Source of the DNA: Bacillota bacterium
Lineage (GTDB): Bacteria; Bacillota; Clostridia; Acetivibrionales; JAKOSZ01
Assembly: GCA_029776555.1 (NCBI GenBank)
Contig: JAKOSZ010000209.1
Span: 1-12,273 of the forward strand
DNA length: 12,273 bases
Direction: 5' to 3'
The notes beneath the pieces were generated by a model, which was not told the DNA's origin, did not search any database, and saw only the letters and a list, made by a program, of their open reading frames with translations. Made by a program: the position numbers and the translations under genes. Below are positions 6,186-12,273 of the stretch, piece by piece (the stretch's first letter is position 1; every line of letters begins with the position of its first letter).

Positions 6186-7556
6186 ATGAAACTTAACAAG
6201 GTGGTATATTTAACAGTAATAGCCGCTTCTTTCGCCATGGGGACATTGTTTGCGCTCTTACCCTTGAAAATTGCCCTTCCCCTGGCCTTAATGGCACTGG
6301 GCCTGGTTTTTCTCCTGCTAAAGCCCCACAAGATAAACTATGCGGTAGCCTTTTACTCCCTGCTCTACTTCGCAGTGAAGGAGTTATTCGGCGGATACTT
6401 CCTCTCAGGGATATGGGATGAGCTGCTGCTGGCCTTTTGCTTCTTCCTGTGGGTATTCAAATGGGTCTTTTACCGGAACGAGAAGGCTTATAAATGGACC
6501 CCCATTGACTTCTCCCTGTTGCTCTTTATCTTTGTCAGCACCTTCATGTTCTTCTATAACTCCCCCGACTTCGCCATAGGGCTTGAAGGCTTAAGGGCCG
6601 TGGTGGAGTATATGCTGTTCTTCTTCGTGGTGGTCCAGTTCTTAAACTCCCCGACGGCGGCAAAGAGGCTGGTTTACGCCCTGGTTTTCGTGGGGACCTT
6701 TATGGGCCTCCACGGCATATACCAGTATGTTGCCTGGGTGGACATACCTTCCCGGTGGCTGGACAGGGTTGAGACATCCATCCGCACCAGGGCCTTTTCA
6801 GTGGCCGGCAACCCCAATGTCCTGGGGTGCGTGCTCGTAATCATGATACCACTGGCGGTGGCCCTGGTCTTCAGTGAAAAGAAAACCGGCAAGAAACTCC
6901 TCTTCTCCTTTTCAACCGCTGCCATGACCCTCTGCCTTCTTTTCACCGGCTCAAGGTCGGCGTTTTTAGGTCTTGCTCTGGCAGTCCTTGTGTATGCCCT
7001 GTTAAACCGCGACAAAAGGCTTCTGGCCGGGGTTGTGGTGGTGTCGGTACTGACCTTCATATTCGTTCCCATCGTCCGGGACCGTTTTGCCTATCTCCTT
7101 AGCGCCGACTACATCAACAGCAGTTTAAGGGACGGGAGGCTGTCCCGCTGGCCCAAGGCAGTGGAAATGGTAAAACAAAACCCCTGGTTCGGGGTAGGGC
7201 TTGGCAGGTTCGGCGGGGCTGTCGCCGCCGCCAACAATATACCCGGCACTTTTTACATAGACAACTACTACCTGAAAATAGCCGTGGAAATGGGTATACC
7301 CGGACTTCTCTTCTTCCTCTTGCTCTTTTACAACACCCTGGCATGGAGCTTAAGATCGGTAAAAAGGCTCCGGGAAAGCCCCTACTACGGCAACATAGCC
7401 CTTGGGGCCCTGTCGGGCATGGTTGGGGTACTCTTCACCAACATTGTCCTCAACAACTTCGACGCTCCCATGATTGTCACCTATTTCTGGACCGCAGCGG
7501 CCATTGCCGCCTACCTGGGCTTTGTTGAAAGGGACAAAGTTCTCTGCAGCCATTAA
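6186..7556 (+). CDS. Wzy/O-antigen ligase family membrane protein
   Basis: Integral membrane enzyme predicted to polymerise lipid-linked glycan units or transfer a finished glycan to an acceptor outside the membrane. It has 456 residues with about 10-12 hydrophobic segments. The Wzy_C/O-antigen-ligase signature region runs from about 203 to 378: FSVAGNPNVLGCVLV (204-218), FTGSRSAFLGL (253-263), then an extracytoplasmic loop of about 300-362 carrying RWPKAVEMVKQNPWFGVGLG (321-340) and DNYYLKIAVEMGIPGLLFF (359-377). Arg257 and the conserved loop residues are of the sort implicated in catalysis in WaaL/Wzy proteins. The start has only a weak upstream purine run (GGGAATGAG), but it lies 6 nt after the previous stop, consistent with coupling. 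It is the last gene of the operon and converges with the DUF2304 gene 40 nt away. Polymerase and ligase cannot be separated from sequence alone. Confidence 0.85.
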   Translation: MKLNKVVYLTVIAASFAMGTLFALLPLKIALPLALMALGLVFLLLKPHKINYAVAFYSLLYFAVKELFGGYFLSGIWDELLLAFCFFLWVFKWVFYRNEKAYKWTPIDFSLLLFIFVSTFMFFYNSPDFAIGLEGLRAVVEYMLFFFVVVQFLNSPTAAKRLVYALVFVGTFMGLHGIYQYVAWVDIPSRWLDRVETSIRTRAFSVAGNPNVLGCVLVIMIPLAVALVFSEKKTGKKLLFSFSTAAMTLCLLFTGSRSAFLGLALAVLVYALLNRDKRLLAGVVVVSVLTFIFVPIVRDRFAYLLSADYINSSLRDGRLSRWPKAVEMVKQNPWFGVGLGRFGGAVAAANNIPGTFYIDNYYLKIAVEMGIPGLLFFLLLFYNTLAWSLRSVKRLRESPYYGNIALGALSGMVGVLFTNIVLNNFDAPMIVTYFWTAAAIAAYLGFVERDKVLCSH

Positions 7557-7596
7557 AGCCCCTTCTGACCATTTCCCCCGCACCAGCCCGGCACGC

Positions 7597-7968
7597 CTAT
7601 TCAGCCTCTTTCCGGCCCAGTTCCTCCTTAAGCTTTTCAAGACTCAGCTTGAGGATTGCCAGCTCCTGGGCCAAGGTCTTCACCCTGTTGGCGTTCCTGG
7701 ACAGGGCCAGGGTAAGGGTAAAGGCTATGAGGAGCAGAAAGAACAAAATGGATATGAAAAGCGTGTTTACAGGCTCCTTTATATGGAGCAGGGCTGAAAG
7801 CGCGTCCAGGATTCCCGGGAAGAGCGAGAGCAGTATAAAGCTGAAGCTGGTCAGCACCCAGGTCAGGGCGTATTTGAGCTCCAGTTTTTTCACCCTCACC
7901 ATGTAGAAAATGAAAAGGAAAAACAGTACCGAAGACACAGTGAGAATTGTCTGTAAAACCTTATTCAT
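7597..7968 (-). CDS. DUF2304-family membrane protein
   Basis: A 123-residue protein with three membrane helices (about 4-22, 33-51, 68-90), a basic loop RVKKLELKYALTW (25-37) characteristic of DUF2304, and a charged C-terminal helix (91-122) with heptad-like leucines that could form a coiled coil in the cytoplasm. DUF2304 genes often neighbour Dpm1-like GT2 genes; in mycobacteria the DUF2304 protein Rv3632 is reported to support the polyprenyl-phosphate sugar synthase Rv3631. Here it follows the GT2 gene by 31 nt on the same strand, so a membrane partner or anchor for that enzyme is a reasonable inference. A clear site, GGAGAGGAGAA, precedes the ATG. It is the last gene of its operon, and no terminator is visible after it. 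Confidence 0.82.
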   Translation of the reverse strand: MNKVLQTILTVSSVLFFLFIFYMVRVKKLELKYALTWVLTSFSFILLSLFPGILDALSALLHIKEPVNTLFISILFFLLLIAFTLTLALSRNANRVKTLAQELAILKLSLEKLKEELGRKEAE

Positions 7969-7999
7969 GCCAGTTCTCCTCTCCCATGAGTGTTCTGCG

Positions 8000-8689
8000 T
8001 CACCTCTTCCTTATTGAGGCAACGACAATAGCCAGACTGACCTTTACCATATAGTACACCGACTTTAAGGCTGTAATTGAAGACTTGCCTTCCCTTCTCT
8101 CCTTCATGCGCACCGGCGCCTCCTCCACCTTAAAGCCGCGCCGGTTTAAAACCACCACTGTCTCAGGCTCGGGGTAATCCCGGGGGTAGTCCTTTGCAAA
8201 AAACTCAATCACTTTCCGATTGCAGGCCCTGAAGCCGGAAGTGGGATCGCTTACCCTCCTGCCGGTAAAGAACTCTATAAGCCAGGAAAAGTATTTTATG
8301 CCCAGGCGCCTGGTGAAGGTGGACTGGAAGCCTTCTCCCTCTAAAAACCTTGAACCTATGCAGAGGTCGGCTCCGTTGACCACGGCATCAACCAGCAGGG
8401 CTATGTACTCCGGGTCATGCTGCCCGTCGCCGTCCACCTGCACCGCAATGTCATAGCCCTTATACAGGGCATACCTGTAGCCTGCCTGGACCGCTCCGCC
8501 GATGCCAAGGTTTATGGGCAGGTCCAAAACATCCACGCCCAGTTCCTTGCACAGGGACCAGGTACGGTCCTCGGAGCAGTCATTGACGACGAGAAGGTGA
8601 TACTGGGGGTACTTTGAACTTATGTCCCTGATGAGGGACGGAAGATTGCCTTCCTCGTTATACGCGGGAATAATAACCAAAACCTTCAT
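8000..8689 (-). CDS. Dpm1-like GT2 glycosyltransferase (polyprenyl-phosphate sugar synthase type)
   Basis: Predicted cytoplasmic-face enzyme transferring a sugar from a nucleotide donor to polyprenyl phosphate. The 229 residues show the GT-A fold signatures: IIPAYNEEGNL (6-16), VVNDCSEDRT (34-43) with a donor-binding Asp, VQVDGDGQHDP (83-93) holding the DxD-type metal-binding site Asp86/Asp88, and SDPTSGFRACNR (147-158), a motif of Dpm1/Ppm1-like enzymes. YPEPETV (172-178) and APVRMKERREGKSS (191-204) also fit that branch. It lacks the C-terminal double membrane helix of larger relatives; only the tail (211-226) is moderately hydrophobic, so the neighbouring DUF2304 protein may anchor it. The ribosome site GGAAGGGA precedes the ATG. 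The gene is 18 nt from the GT-C gene upstream and 31 nt from DUF2304 downstream. The sugar is not determinable. Confidence 0.9.
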   Translation of the reverse strand: MKVLVIIPAYNEEGNLPSLIRDISSKYPQYHLLVVNDCSEDRTWSLCKELGVDVLDLPINLGIGGAVQAGYRYALYKGYDIAVQVDGDGQHDPEYIALLVDAVVNGADLCIGSRFLEGEGFQSTFTRRLGIKYFSWLIEFFTGRRVSDPTSGFRACNRKVIEFFAKDYPRDYPEPETVVVLNRRGFKVEEAPVRMKERREGKSSITALKSVYYMVKVSLAIVVASIRKR

Positions 8690-8707
8690 AGGCCATCCCT
8701 TCCGAGC

Positions 8708-9970
8708 TCAAGTGGGTCTTCTCTTTATATACAGCGCTTTTAACGCTTCCGCCGCCCTGCACAAAAGCCATGCCGCTCCAACCATCAGGAAAAAAATTAA
8801 CTGGTAGGCGTACCTGTTCTCGGGTATAAACATCAGGTAGAGGGCCAAGAAAGCCAGCCCGAACAGGTAAAAGTAGCGGCTTGTCCGGTCCCGCAGGGAG
8901 CTTAATATGGCGCCGGCCAGCCCTCCCCACACCAGGAAGCTGTGGAATAAAAGCTGCATAATCCTGAAAAGCCTGTTGCTGCCGATATACAGCCAGGGCT
9001 GCTCCAGCATGAACCGGGTCTTGCCCACGGTGAACCATTTAATATAAAGCCAGGGCTGGCTGGTAAAGCCTTCGATTATCCTTTTCAGGGCAAACCGGGC
9101 CTGGAGGTGGGATATGCCCTTTATTTCCTCGGGCACATCGGCCATAAAGCCGGGCATCCCGGGCCGCATGTAAGGGTAGGTCCCGGCCAGCAGGGGGTTG
9201 CCCGAACCGGAGGCGGTGACGATAAAGTCCCCCAGCACCACTGCGTTCCGGATAGCCCACGGCAGCATCACAACCGCGGCGCCCGCCGCCGACCATGAAA
9301 ACAGCCTGAGCAAGCTTTTAAATTCCGCCCTCTCCAGCAGGGCAAAAATGAACGGGAGCACAAAAAGCGGGAGTATGGTCGGCCTCACCAGGACGTGGAG
9401 GCCGAAAGCCCCACCGGCCAAAAAAGCCGGCAGGAGCTTTTTTTCCTGCATTGCCGCCGTCATAAGGTAGAAAAACAAAAGCATGGTCGCCAGGGACAGG
9501 ACCTCCGTCAGGATAAAAACCGTAGAGCGGACATAGGTAGGGTAAACAGCGGTAAACAGGGCTGTCAAAAGGGCCGCGTCCCTTCTCTTGCACAGCCTCT
9601 TTACAAACAGGAAGGCCAGGAGCGGTGACACAAGCCCGCCTATCAGGCCTTGCAGTATCCGGGCGATGGTAATCTGGAGGTACTTGTCGTGAAAAAACAG
9701 GTATACGGCGCTTAAAAACAGCGGGTAACCGGGCGTTACCCTGGCGTTGGAGACTCCCGGACTCCCTCCGTAGGGAAGGCCTTCATACCAGTAGCCGTAT
9801 ATTCCCCTGTCCACCAGCTGGTGGGACATGAGGTGGTAATTCCTGGCGTCGCCGGTGAGATTGAAGTTGCCAAGTTCCTTCGCTATTATGGCCGCCCTTA
9901 ATAAAAGCCCGAGCAGAATCACGGCCAAAAGGCCTATCCAGGCCGCTTTATCCCTGTTTCTGTCTTCCAT
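8708..9970 (-). CDS. GT-C family (GT39/ArnT-like) membrane glycosyltransferase
   Basis: Integral membrane enzyme predicted to transfer a sugar from a polyprenyl-phosphate donor to an acceptor outside the cytoplasmic membrane. With the start at 9970 it has 420 residues and about 10-11 membrane segments. The first extracytoplasmic loop holds GDARNYHLMSHQLVDRG (40-56), where Asp41 is in the place of the catalytic acidic residue of GT-C enzymes, followed by VTPGYPLFLSAVYLFF (78-93). LPWAIRN (236-242) and FIPENRYAYQLIFFLM (381-396) are common in this superfamily. QPWLYI occurs twice, at 305-310 and 324-329. The frame stays open up to a GTG at 10117, but ATG 9970 is preferred: GGAGG lies 4 nt before it, while the GTG has no site and lies upstream of a strong promoter. 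It is the first gene of a three-gene operon with GT2 and DUF2304, the probable donor-making partners. Confidence 0.85.
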   Translation of the reverse strand: MEDRNRDKAAWIGLLAVILLGLLLRAAIIAKELGNFNLTGDARNYHLMSHQLVDRGIYGYWYEGLPYGGSPGVSNARVTPGYPLFLSAVYLFFHDKYLQITIARILQGLIGGLVSPLLAFLFVKRLCKRRDAALLTALFTAVYPTYVRSTVFILTEVLSLATMLLFFYLMTAAMQEKKLLPAFLAGGAFGLHVLVRPTILPLFVLPFIFALLERAEFKSLLRLFSWSAAGAAVVMLPWAIRNAVVLGDFIVTASGSGNPLLAGTYPYMRPGMPGFMADVPEEIKGISHLQARFALKRIIEGFTSQPWLYIKWFTVGKTRFMLEQPWLYIGSNRLFRIMQLLFHSFLVWGGLAGAILSSLRDRTSRYFYLFGLAFLALYLMFIPENRYAYQLIFFLMVGAAWLLCRAAEALKALYIKRRPT

Positions 9971-10040
9971 AAATCCTCCGTAAAGAAGCTTTAGCCCAAG
10001 TCCCCGGAAAAAGGCTTTTAGCTGTAAATGCCGACAAATT

Positions 10041-10058
10041 TGAGAGAAATTGCTCTCA
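10041..10058. promoter_or_regulatory. 18-bp dyad at the GT-C transcription start
   Basis: TGAGAG (10041-10046), 6-nt centre AAATTG, CTCTCA (10053-10058): perfect arms covering the predicted +1 of the promoter at 10064-10092. This position suits a repressor operator; as RNA it would form a small hairpin at the very 5' end of the transcript, which could protect the message. No known regulator consensus is recognised. Confidence 0.35.
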
Positions 10059-10063
10059 TGCCG

Positions 10064-10092
10064 ATTATACGCCAATAATAATATAAAGGCAA
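10064..10092 (-). promoter_or_regulatory. Sigma-A promoter of the GT-C/GT2/DUF2304 operon
   Basis: On the minus strand, TTGCCT (10092-10087), 17-nt spacer, TATAAT (10069-10064): a consensus -10, 4 of 6 at -35, ideal spacing. The start should be near 10057, leaving a leader of about 87 nt before ATG 9970. It lies inside the upstream extension of the GT-C frame, so it also decides that start. Confidence 0.65.
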
Positions 10093-10159
10093 CCGCTATG
10101 GGCCATGCCCTTTTCACATTGGCGCGCCCGGCCGGTGAATAATAAGAGGGCTTTTATGT

Positions 10160-10193
10160 TTGAGCTTAACAGGGCGCTTACTTTTCAGCTCAA
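10160..10193. repeat. Inverted repeat TTGAGCT...AGCTCAA between GT-C and hsp20
   Basis: Perfect 7-bp arms at 10160-10166 and 10187-10193 around a 20-nt centre, lying between the hsp20 terminators and the GT-C promoter. A related short direct repeat (AAGAGGGCTTTTA near 10144, AAGAGGCTTTTA near 10208) flanks it. No U-tract and no known operator pattern were found. Apart from this, the stretch 10093-10248 shows nothing. Confidence 0.25.
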
Positions 10194-10248
10194 CACCGGG
10201 CGTTAAAAAGAGGCTTTTAAGGGCCGGGAAAAAAGACAGAACCGGGGC

Positions 10249-10284
10249 AAAAAATATGCCCCCTGGGAAAGGCCCCGGGGAGCA
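10249..10284 (-). terminator. Second (distal) terminator after hsp20
   Basis: Minus-strand hairpin TGCTCCCCGGG (10284-10274), loop GCCTTT, CCCAGGGGGCA (10267-10257), with one G-U pair and one C-A mismatch, followed by TATTTTTT (10256-10249). The strong stem and U-tract make an intrinsic terminator in tandem with the proximal one. Confidence 0.65.
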
Positions 10285-10330
10285 AAAAATGTAGGGGCTG
10301 CCCCTAAGTTTATCCTTTTGGGACAGCCCC
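10284..10330 (-). terminator. Intrinsic terminator of hsp20
   Basis: On the minus strand GGGGCTGTCCC (10330-10320) pairs with GGGGCAGCCCC (10304-10294), 11 pairs including one G-U, around a 15-nt loop, followed by TACATTTTTT. It starts 12 nt after the hsp20 stop. The mirror-image plus-strand hairpin has a C-A mismatch and no U-tract, so the terminator works for minus-strand transcription. Confidence 0.85.
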
Positions 10331-10342
10331 ATGGGGCTAGCT

Positions 10343-10792
10343 TTACTCAATGTCGATTCTGCGGCCGCGGACTTTTCCTTTCACATTCTTGGGCAGGGTG
10401 ATGGTCAGCACACCGTTGTCGTACCTGGCTTTCACGTCTTCGTGTCTTACGTTTTCAACGTAGAAGGACCTGCTGTAAGACCCGTAGTGCCTTTCCTGCC
10501 TTATATAGTTGTCCCTCTCCTCCTTGATGTGTTCCTTTCTTTCCGCCGATATGGTGAGAATGTCGTCCTTTAACTCAATCTTGATCTCTTCTTTTTTCAC
10601 TCCCGGAAGCTCTGCGTCAATAATATATGAATCCTCAGTCTCCCTGATGTCCGCCCTTATGAAGTTGTAATCGGGAAAAATGGAGAGGGGCATTTCGTTG
10701 AAAAACCTGTCCACTAAGTCCCTGAATCCCCAGAAGTCGCTTCTTTTGAGCCCTTCACTGTTTCTCCTGTTGTAGGGGGTCAATCCGAACAT
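10343..10792 (-). CDS. hsp20: Hsp20 small heat-shock protein (alpha-crystallin family)
   Basis: Cytoplasmic ATP-independent chaperone that holds unfolding proteins in large oligomers. The 149 residues are typical. A short N-terminal arm (1-42, with aromatic FWGFRDLVDRFF) is followed by the alpha-crystallin domain, about 46-138: ADIRETEDSYIIDAELPGV (47-65), KDDILTISAERKE (75-87), and the hallmark YDNGVLTITLPK (124-135). The C-terminal IDI (146-148) is the I-x-I oligomerisation motif. The ribosome site GGAGG lies 9 nt before ATG. The gene is monocistronic: its own promoter (10845-10874), a CtsR-type operator just downstream of the start point and two terminators after it. Regulation by CtsR rather than HrcA is suggested, since no CIRCE palindrome is seen. 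It has no obvious link to the polysaccharide genes. Confidence 0.96.
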   Translation of the reverse strand: MFGLTPYNRRNSEGLKRSDFWGFRDLVDRFFNEMPLSIFPDYNFIRADIRETEDSYIIDAELPGVKKEEIKIELKDDILTISAERKEHIKEERDNYIRQERHYGSYSRSFYVENVRHEDVKARYDNGVLTITLPKNVKGKVRGRRIDIE

Positions 10793-10811
10793 TTTTATCC
10801 ACCTCCATTAA

Positions 10812-10834
10812 TTTGACTTTGACCATCTTTGACT
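10812..10834 (-). promoter_or_regulatory. CtsR operator of hsp20, with a third overlapping heptad
   Basis: The minus strand reads AGTCAAA-GAT-GGTCAAA (10834-10818), an exact match to the CtsR consensus (A/G)GTCAAA-NAN-(A/G)GTCAAA. A third heptad AGTCAAA (10818-10812) overlaps the second by one base. It lies at about +5 to +27 of the predicted transcript, between promoter and ribosome site, where a bound repressor would block transcription. CtsR is released on heat stress in Firmicutes. Confidence 0.85.
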
Positions 10835-10844
10835 TTCTATTTAT

Positions 10845-10874
10845 TTTATACAACAGGGTCAGGAGCTATGGCAA
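10845..10874 (-). promoter_or_regulatory. Sigma-A promoter of hsp20
   Basis: On the minus strand TTGCCA (10874-10869), 18-nt spacer, TATAAA (10850-10845); both boxes match at 5 of 6 positions. The start should be near 10838, directly ahead of the CtsR operator, leaving an untranslated leader of about 45 nt. Confidence 0.65.
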
Positions 10875-10899
10875 AGCTTATTAACGGTGAATTCAGGCT

Positions 10900-10921
10900 A
10901 AAATAAGGCAATTATTGCCTT
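10900..10921 (-). terminator. Weak terminator-like hairpin after the SpoVB-family gene
   Basis: Minus-strand AAGGCAA (10921-10915), loop TAA, TTGCCTT (10911-10905), then ATTTTA. The arms are perfect, but only three of seven pairs are G-C and the U-tract is short. It lies 49 nt after the gene's stop and 26 nt before the hsp20 -35 box, so an operator role for hsp20 is an alternative reading of this palindrome. Confidence 0.4.
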
Positions 10922-10970
10922 GCGCTTAAAATGCCTGCCCTAATCTTACTCTTCCGCTTTTTTTCACATT

Positions 10971-12273
10971 TTATCTCTTTTTCCTGTTAATCCCCAGCAG
11001 CCTTATCAGCTCCTCCACACTCAAAACACCGGCCGCCAGGGTCAGGACCAGGGCCAGCACTATGTTCAGGGCCACCGCCATGACGGTCACCAGCCTGGGG
11101 CCGACATTTAGAAGCCCGACCAATTCGTACATATACCTGCTTAAGGAGAATACGGCCAAAGCCACCAGGCCGGGCTTTACAATCCATCCCCTGATGTCCA
11201 CAGTCATTCCCGTAGTCTTGATAATCAGCCAGAGGTTAAGGCCGCACGCGATTACCATGCTGGCTATGGTCCCCCACACATAACCCTTTATCCCATAGAG
11301 GGGCACCAGGAAATACACAAAACCTATCCTGATGCCGTAACCCACGATGGAGTCTATGAGCAGTCCCCCCTGTTTGCCAAGGCCGTTCAGTATTCCTATT
11401 AAAACCTGCTGGAGATAAATAAACACGCAGCCGAAAGAGAGCATGAACAGCATATAGCCGATGTCTTCCTTAGGGTAGATCATTCTGCCTATTTCGCCGG
11501 GATAGGACAGGAACAGGGCCCCCACCGTAAAGCCCAGGATAAAGGTTATTTGAATGGACTTGGAGATCCTGTAGTTGGCAGACCTGAAATTCCTCAGTGA
11601 AATGGCCTCGGAAATGGCCGGGACAAGGGTTGTGGCCAGGGACGAGGCCACCAGGGAAGGGAAGTATAAAAGGGGCATGGCCATACCCGTAAGCTTGCCG
11701 TATTCCTCAATGCTCTGTTTATAGCCCAATCCTCCCGCCAGGAGTCTCCGGGGGATAAGGATCATCTCCATCGCCGACATCATGGAAGTTACGGACCTGT
11801 TTATCGAGACCGGCAGTGATATGTGAAGCAGCCCTTTTATTGCGGTCCTTTTGGGCAGCAGTTTTGCCCTTGCCGCCGCCGGGCGTTTCCGCCTTTTAAA
11901 GCGGTAGATGACATAGAGCACGGCAAAGTTGGACACCTCCCCCAGCACCATGCCAACGGTAGCCAGGGCGCAGGCATATTCCAGCTCCATCCCTCCTGAA
12001 TACCTGGTAACAGCTATGACGACCCCAATCCTCACTACCTGTTCCGCCACCTGGGAGAGGGCGGTGGGCGCCACGTCCTGCATGCCGTAAAAATACCCTT
12101 TCAAGGCTGAGGCGGCGGCGACGGCAGGTATAGAGGGTATGAAAAGCAGCATGGAGTAGTAAGTCCGCCTGTCCTTTAAAATAACGTCCACGATAAAGTC
12201 AATGCCTATGAGCATTGGCAGCGAAACCATTATGCCGGCCGCAAGCACCATGGCCAGGGCGCACCTGGTGATC
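10971..12273 (-). CDS. spoVB: SpoVB-family membrane transporter, N-terminus outside the window
   Basis: MOP-superfamily polytopic membrane protein; SpoVB-type proteins act in cell-wall/cortex lipid-linked precursor handling in sporulating Firmicutes, and relatives include MurJ and Wzx flippases. The 426 residues from ATG 12251 are almost complete, but the frame stays open to the edge (ITRCALA precedes that Met), so the real start lies beyond the window; SpoVB proteins are about 500-530 residues. KGYFYGMQDVAPTALSQ (51-67, counted from Met 12251) and SINRSVTSMMSAMEMILIPR are close to the usual SpoVB pattern, and about 11 hydrophobic segments are visible. KRRKRPAAARAKLLPKR is a basic loop typical of the family. 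The tail ends in VEELIRLLGINRKKR. It lies upstream of hsp20 on the same strand with 178 nt between them. A general polysaccharide-biosynthesis flippase outside sporulation is possible; SpoVB is a family-level name here. Confidence 0.82.
   Translation of the reverse strand, partial: ITRCALAMVLAAGIMVSLPMLIGIDFIVDVILKDRRTYYSMLLFIPSIPAVAAASALKGYFYGMQDVAPTALSQVAEQVVRIGVVIAVTRYSGGMELEYACALATVGMVLGEVSNFAVLYVIYRFKRRKRPAAARAKLLPKRTAIKGLLHISLPVSINRSVTSMMSAMEMILIPRRLLAGGLGYKQSIEEYGKLTGMAMPLLYFPSLVASSLATTLVPAISEAISLRNFRSANYRISKSIQITFILGFTVGALFLSYPGEIGRMIYPKEDIGYMLFMLSFGCVFIYLQQVLIGILNGLGKQGGLLIDSIVGYGIRIGFVYFLVPLYGIKGYVWGTIASMVIACGLNLWLIIKTTGMTVDIRGWIVKPGLVALAVFSLSRYMYELVGLLNVGPRLVTVMAVALNIVLALVLTLAAGVLSVEELIRLLGINRKKR

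Noticed and set aside
9971..10117. N-terminal extension of the GT-C protein from GTG 10117
   Set aside because: No ribosome site precedes it, and a strong promoter with TATAAT lies within it; ATG 9970 has GGAGG upstream.
10249..10330. Bidirectional terminator that would also serve plus-strand transcription
   Set aside because: No plus-strand gene ends nearby, and no U-tract follows the hairpins in the plus direction.
10905..10921. The 7-bp dyad AAGGCAA-TTA-TTGCCTT as a definite operator
   Set aside because: It lies upstream of the hsp20 -35 box and is followed by a short U-run in the SpoVB direction, so a weak terminator is at least as likely.
10793..10970. CIRCE (HrcA) element in front of hsp20
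   Set aside because: No TTAGCACTC-type inverted repeat is present; the tandem GTCAAA heptads point to CtsR.
1..12273. CRISPR array, tRNA, rRNA or insertion sequence
   Set aside because: No regularly spaced direct repeats, cloverleaf-like segment, rRNA-like stretch or transposase frame was found on reading both strands.

Overview
The window looks like chromosomal DNA of an endospore-forming Gram-positive bacterium of the Clostridia type, perhaps Peptococcaceae/Desulfotomaculum-like; the genus is inference. Pointers are a SpoVB-family gene, a CtsR-type operator in front of an hsp20 gene, strong GGAGG ribosome sites, sigma-A-like promoters, moderately GC-rich coding sequence and frequent AGG arginine codons. 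Most of the window is a cell-surface polysaccharide locus.

Left edge (1-614): a 3' fragment of an unidentified reading frame (1-99), then about 500 bases with no ordinary gene. This stretch holds two doubtful tiny ORFs and a nested stem-loop just before the first gene. Plus-strand block: a Wzx-type flippase (615-2123); a 379-base spacer with a REP-like palindrome, a candidate promoter and two structured elements; then a tight five-gene run (gaps of 12, 27, 11 and 6 nt). The run encodes UDP-glucose 6-dehydrogenase (UDP-glucuronate supply), a GT4 glycosyltransferase, a DUF4330 single-pass membrane protein, a 179-residue membrane protein with a recurring short motif, and a Wzy/O-antigen-ligase family protein. 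This reads as sugar-nucleotide supply, glycan assembly, flipping, and polymerisation or ligation. No initiating phosphoglycosyltransferase, chain-length regulator or exporter is visible, so the locus must continue elsewhere or use other genes.

Minus-strand block (10092 down to 7597), convergent with the first: a sigma-A-like promoter with a consensus -10 box drives a GT-C (GT39/ArnT-like) integral membrane glycosyltransferase, a Dpm1-like GT2 and a DUF2304 membrane protein. This is the expected set for making a polyprenyl-phosphate sugar and using it outside the membrane, and it resembles the mycobacterial PpgS (Rv3631)/Rv3632 pair with its GT-C transferase. The promoter lies inside the longest possible ORF of the GT-C gene, so its start is moved to 9970.

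Right end, also minus strand: an hsp20 small heat-shock gene with promoter, CtsR operator and tandem terminators, then a SpoVB-family gene running off the right edge.

Most worth following: the repeat-bearing 179-residue protein and DUF4330 protein between the glycosyltransferase and the polymerase/ligase, the GT-C/GT2/DUF2304 cassette, and the leader structures. No mobile element, CRISPR array, tRNA or rRNA was recognised.
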